From positions 1-9,300 of the forward strand of contig RFJX01000109.1 in NCBI GenBank assembly GCA_003694425.1: 9,300 bases of DNA, in the 5' to 3' direction. Shown here in pieces: positions 6,686-9,300 of the stretch. Source of the DNA: Gammaproteobacteria bacterium. GTDB lineage: Bacteria > Pseudomonadota > Gammaproteobacteria > J113. The notes under the pieces were generated by a model. It was not told the origin of the DNA. It ran no database searches and worked only from the letters and a program-made list of their open reading frames with translations. How positions within the stretch are numbered: position 1 is the stretch's first letter; the number at the start of each line of letters is the position of its first letter. Position numbers and translations under genes: made by a program.

Positions 6686-8810
6686 CCTGCTCCGCCTTGG
6701 GCAGCACCGGCAGCCAGCGCACGAACAGGATATAGGCCAGGATCTCGATCGAGGCCATGCCGATGGTGATCAACATCTCCGGGATGGAGGGGAAGTAGCT
6801 GTACTGGTCGCCCGGATTGTAGCCGACCAGCATGGCGTCGACCCGGTACAGGGAGCTGGCCACCAGCAGGCACACCGCGGTGACGAATAGCCAGCGGGCG
6901 TCGCCGCGCAGGCGCGGATGCAGCAGCACCACCAGCGGCAGGGTGAACAGGGCGGTCTCGACCCAGAACATGACGCTCAAAATGCCGCTGTCGTACAGCC
7001 GCGGCAGTTCACCCCGCCAGGCGAGATCGGCGAAGCGCGCGATCAGGAAAAACACCGTCACCCCGATGATCACCCTGTACAGCCCCTTGAGGATGTGGGT
7101 CTCGCGCGGGCGGCGGAAGCCCTCGGCCGAGAGGCTGGCCTCGAACACCACGATGCACAGCCCCATCAGGATTGCGGTGGCGAGATAGAACAGGGGGAGC
7201 AGCTCGCTCCACCACAGCGGATGGACCTTCTTGCCTGCCACCACCAGCAGGGTGCCCAGGGAGGACTGGTGCATGCTGGGCAGGACGATCCCAAGGGCCA
7301 GGAACAGGAACATGACCTTCTCCAGCCCCTGCTTCAGCCGCTTCCAGCGGAACTTCTCGGCGAAGGCGGGGGTGAACTCGATCCACATCACGGTGACGTA
7401 GAGGGCGACGCAGGCGGCGACCTCGAACATCACCGAGTTGACGTTGACGTAGGTGGGCCAGATGGTGTGCCAGAAGTTCCACCAGCGGCCCAGGTCGAAG
7501 AACACCGCCACGCCGGCCAGGGTGTAGCCGAACATGCTGGCCAGCAGGGCCGGCCGGACCAGCGGATGGTAGCGGCCCTGGTTGAAGACATAGGTGAGCA
7601 GGGCCATGGCGTAGCCGCCGCAGGCGAAGGCGGACCCGATGACGATGTCGAACACCACCCAGATCCCCCAGGGGTAGCCGGAGTTGAGGTTGCTCACCGC
7701 CCCCATGCCGTAGACGAAGCGGATGCCGAGCAGGACCAGGGCCAGCAGCACCAGACCGCCCAGGGTCGCCGTGACCGGGGTGAGGAAGGGCCCGCCCAGC
7801 GGGGCCGGCTCGTGGTGGGCCTCCCCGGCCGCCTCCACCTCGGCCTGGCGGGTGTTGCGGAAGGTGGCCACCGCCAGACCGGAGAAGAGCGCGATGGGCA
7901 GGGCCAGCCCCTTGTAGAGGGTGTGCTGGATGGTCTCGGAGATGCTGGCGAAGGAGCGCTCCGGCAGGCTCGGCAGCCCCAGCTTCTCGAACTGGACCGC
8001 CGAGAGCATGCGCAACTGGGTCCCACCCCCCTCGTTCTCGCCGTAGATCTTCTGGATGTACTTCGCCGCCGGCATCTTGCGTCCGAACTCGCCCACCTCG
8101 GTGGAGCGCAGCGGGAAGCGGGTGATCTCGCCCGGCTCCAGGGCCAGCCGCCGCTCCGCCTCGGCCTGGAGCTTGCGCACCGGGCCGTAGAGGGTGGCGC
8201 CGGTGGGACAGGCGTCGGCGCAGGCGGAGAACTTGCCCTTCTCCCACAGGTGGTCGCAGAGCTGGCACTTGCGGATCTGCGGGAAGGGGTCGTCGTAGTT
8301 GAACTGCGGGATCTCGTAGGGGCAGGAGAACATGCAGTAGCGGCAGCCGATGCAGGCGTCCTTGTTGTAGGTGACCACCCCGGTGTCGGGCTGCTTCTGC
8401 AGGGCCCGCACCGGGCAGCAGGAGACGCAGGCCGGGTCCACGCAGTGCATGCAGGAATGCTTGAAGAAGGAGAAGCCGTCCTGCTCCCGGTCCTTCACCT
8501 TCGGCACCCCGTCGGTGTACATCTTGATGACGTTGAAGCAGTCGTGCGACAGCTCCTGGCTGGGGTCGAGATAGGGCGTGGCCGGCGAGCAGGCCAGTTC
8601 GAAGCCGTTGGCCTCCTTGCAGGCGGTGACGCAGGCCTTGCAGCCGGTGCAGAGGGTGGCGTCGTAGAGCAGCCCGACGGCCTCCGGCGCCAGCTCGAGG
8701 TTGTCGCGCGCCTCGGCCTCGCCGGACAGGGCGACCGCCCCGGCGGCGACGCCGCCGGTCAGGAACTGACGCCGGGTGATGCCCCGGCCCTGGCCCTGTT
8801 CAGTCTGCAT
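6678..8810 (-). CDS. HybA-HybB fusion: Tat-exported 4x[4Fe-4S] ferredoxin joined to NrfD-type quinone subunit
   Basis: A 710-aa protein. The N-terminus carries a twin-arginine signal, ITRRQFLTGG (11-20). Sixteen Cys form four [4Fe-4S] sites: 54/57/60/64, 120/123/128/132, 153/156/159/163 and 182/185/197/201. Residues 256-318 (IYGENEGGGTQ, then ETIQHTLYKG and an anchor helix at about 299-318) match the distinctive C-terminus of HybA. After a short linker (320-340), about ten helices (345-700) match HybB, including NLNSGYPWGIWVVFD (374-388), GRYHPLVRPALLASMFGY (412-429) and PSMHQSSLGT (511-520). HybA and HybB are separate in E. coli hydrogenase-2, passing electrons between the periplasmic enzyme and menaquinone. 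The HybA anchor would end in the cytoplasm, where HybB begins, so the fusion keeps the topology. ATG 8810 has AGGA eight bases upstream; the open frame to 8954 lacks homology. The gene overlaps the 141-aa gene by 11 bases. No hydrogenase subunit gene is visible, so the enzyme partner is unknown. Confidence 0.95.
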   Translation of the reverse strand: MQTEQGQGRGITRRQFLTGGVAAGAVALSGEAEARDNLELAPEAVGLLYDATLCTGCKACVTACKEANGFELACSPATPYLDPSQELSHDCFNVIKMYTDGVPKVKDREQDGFSFFKHSCMHCVDPACVSCCPVRALQKQPDTGVVTYNKDACIGCRYCMFSCPYEIPQFNYDDPFPQIRKCQLCDHLWEKGKFSACADACPTGATLYGPVRKLQAEAERRLALEPGEITRFPLRSTEVGEFGRKMPAAKYIQKIYGENEGGGTQLRMLSAVQFEKLGLPSLPERSFASISETIQHTLYKGLALPIALFSGLAVATFRNTRQAEVEAAGEAHHEPAPLGGPFLTPVTATLGGLVLLALVLLGIRFVYGMGAVSNLNSGYPWGIWVVFDIVIGSAFACGGYAMALLTYVFNQGRYHPLVRPALLASMFGYTLAGVAVFFDLGRWWNFWHTIWPTYVNVNSVMFEVAACVALYVTVMWIEFTPAFAEKFRWKRLKQGLEKVMFLFLALGIVLPSMHQSSLGTLLVVAGKKVHPLWWSELLPLFYLATAILMGLCIVVFEASLSAEGFRRPRETHILKGLYRVIIGVTVFFLIARFADLAWRGELPRLYDSGILSVMFWVETALFTLPLVVLLHPRLRGDARWLFVTAVCLLVASSLYRVDAMLVGYNPGDQYSYFPSIPEMLITIGMASIEILAYILFVRWLPVLPKAEQVG

Positions 8811-9225
8811 CGGGCCGATCCTGTCCGAGTCGCCGCACGAAGCGCGCCCCGGCGAGCAGCAGGCCGCCGAACAGCAACACCACGAAGCCGAGCGTGGCCG
8901 GGGTCGGGCCGGTGCCGATGGGCACGAAGATGGGCGGCATGAGGTCGTGGACATTGAGCGAGAAGCCGACCGCCTGCTCGGTGCAGCTGTCGTTCTCGGT
9001 GCAGTCCCTGGGGATCTCGCGGATCAGGAAGCGTGGCTGGCTGGCCGGTCCCGCCACCGTCCCGGTCGCCCCCTTGCGCAACTCCAGCCAGAAACCGGCG
9101 CCGTTGGCCGGCCCCCGGGTGGTGGCCTGGAGGGGAAAGTCGCTTCCCGGAGTGCCCGAGGGCGGGGTTGCGGCCGCCGCCGGCAGCGTCAGCAGGAGCG
9201 GCATGAGCAGAAACCACGCCTTCAT
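8800..9225 (-). CDS. Small membrane-anchored extracytoplasmic protein of unknown function
   Basis: A 141-aa protein I do not recognise. It begins with a Sec-type signal peptide (MKAWFLLMPLLLTLPAAAA, 1-19), followed by an extracytoplasmic region of about 85 residues. A single hydrophobic helix (TPATLGFVVLLFGGLLLAG, about 107-125) and a short basic cytoplasmic tail (ARFVRRLGQ) follow. Only two Cys are present, six residues apart (CTENDSC), so it cannot carry an iron-sulfur cluster of the usual kind; a disulfide is possible. There is no CxxCH heme site. ATG 9225 has AGGGGA seven bases upstream, and its start overlaps the stop of the preceding gene as ATGA. It also overlaps the fusion gene downstream by 11 bases. 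Operon position and location suggest a structural or assembly subunit of the same membrane complex, which is inference. Confidence 0.75.
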   Translation of the reverse strand: MKAWFLLMPLLLTLPAAAATPPSGTPGSDFPLQATTRGPANGAGFWLELRKGATGTVAGPASQPRFLIREIPRDCTENDSCTEQAVGFSLNVHDLMPPIFVPIGTGPTPATLGFVVLLFGGLLLAGARFVRRLGQDRPDAD

Positions 9226-9300
9226 TGCCGCTTCCCCTTGCCTGCCTTCCCCTGGCCGGCCCGTCCCTTGCGCCCGTAAGCCACGTCCCAGCCCCAGGCG
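9222..9300 (-). CDS. C-terminal end of an unidentified upstream gene
   Basis: Only the last 25 codons and the TGA stop are in the window. The visible tail starts AWGWDVAYGRKG and ends in a basic Gly/Lys/Arg-rich stretch (GKAGKGKRQ). The stop overlaps the start of the 141-aa gene as ATGA, strong evidence for a real upstream reading frame and coupling. This gene could encode the catalytic or electron-accepting partner of the HybA-HybB fusion (for example a hydrogenase subunit or multiheme cytochrome), but the visible residues do not allow a family call. Confidence 0.6.
   Translation of the reverse strand, partial: AWGWDVAYGRKGRAGQGKAGKGKRQ

Noticed and set aside
5025..6890. A 621-codon plus-strand open frame opposite the CBM9-like and Rdx genes
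   Set aside because: No domain or plausible membrane or signal features, and it runs across several real genes and a gap on the other strand.
6918..8942. A 674-codon open frame on the plus strand opposite the HybA-HybB gene
   Set aside because: It is rich in Gln, Gly, His and Glu with no recognisable domain. It mirrors a strongly conserved gene in GC-rich DNA, where antisense frames stay open by composition.
8811..8954. N-terminal extension of the HybA-HybB frame
   Set aside because: It lies entirely within the 141-aa gene in another frame, is Cys/Ser/Arg-rich without meaning, and would place the Tat signal far from the N-terminus.

Overview
The window is GC-rich and every gene I can support lies on the minus strand, so transcription runs from the right edge to the left edge. 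The strong similarity of one product to the enterobacterial HybA and HybB proteins, together with the base composition, suggests a GC-rich gammaproteobacterium, perhaps a sulfur or chemolithotrophic lineage. That placement is inference only; there is no rRNA or other marker here.

Right block (about 9300 to 6401), a respiratory redox operon. In order of transcription it holds the last 25 codons of an unidentified gene with a basic Gly/Lys/Arg-rich tail, then a 141-aa membrane-anchored extracytoplasmic protein of unknown function. Next comes a 710-aa protein that joins a Tat-exported HybA-type four-[4Fe-4S] ferredoxin to a HybB/NrfD-type ten-helix quinone-interacting membrane subunit. A 94-aa SelT/SelW/SelH (Rdx) family protein with a CxxC motif ends the block. 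All four reading frames overlap their neighbours by 3 to 11 bases, so they are very probably co-transcribed and translationally coupled. The fused protein should move electrons between the quinone pool and a periplasmic enzyme. The genes for a hydrogenase small and large subunit are not next to it, so the catalytic partner is unknown.

Middle (6400 to 4908). After a gap of about 107 bases comes a 461-aa protein with three predicted membrane helices and a periplasmic C-terminal domain resembling the CBM9/DOMON beta-sandwich group. Its function is unknown. It may be a distal member of the redox operon or separately expressed.

Gap (4907 to 4590). This stretch of about 318 bases has no convincing gene. 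It carries a near-consensus sigma-54-type -24/-12 element just before the next operon, and a cluster of CTGCA repeats about 90 to 115 bases upstream of the predicted start site.

Left block (4589 to the left edge), a compact lipid-type operon. It encodes an extended short-chain reductase of the fatty acyl/thioester-reductase type fused to an SCP2-like lipid-binding domain, then a 12-helix MMPL/RND exporter, then an adenylate-forming ligase of the PaaK/LuxE type cut off by the window edge. The genes overlap by 1 and 17 bases. Activation, reduction and export of an acyl substrate is a reasonable joint hypothesis; this trio is the best candidate in the window for an uncharacterised system. No RNA genes, CRISPR arrays, insertion sequences or strong terminators were seen.
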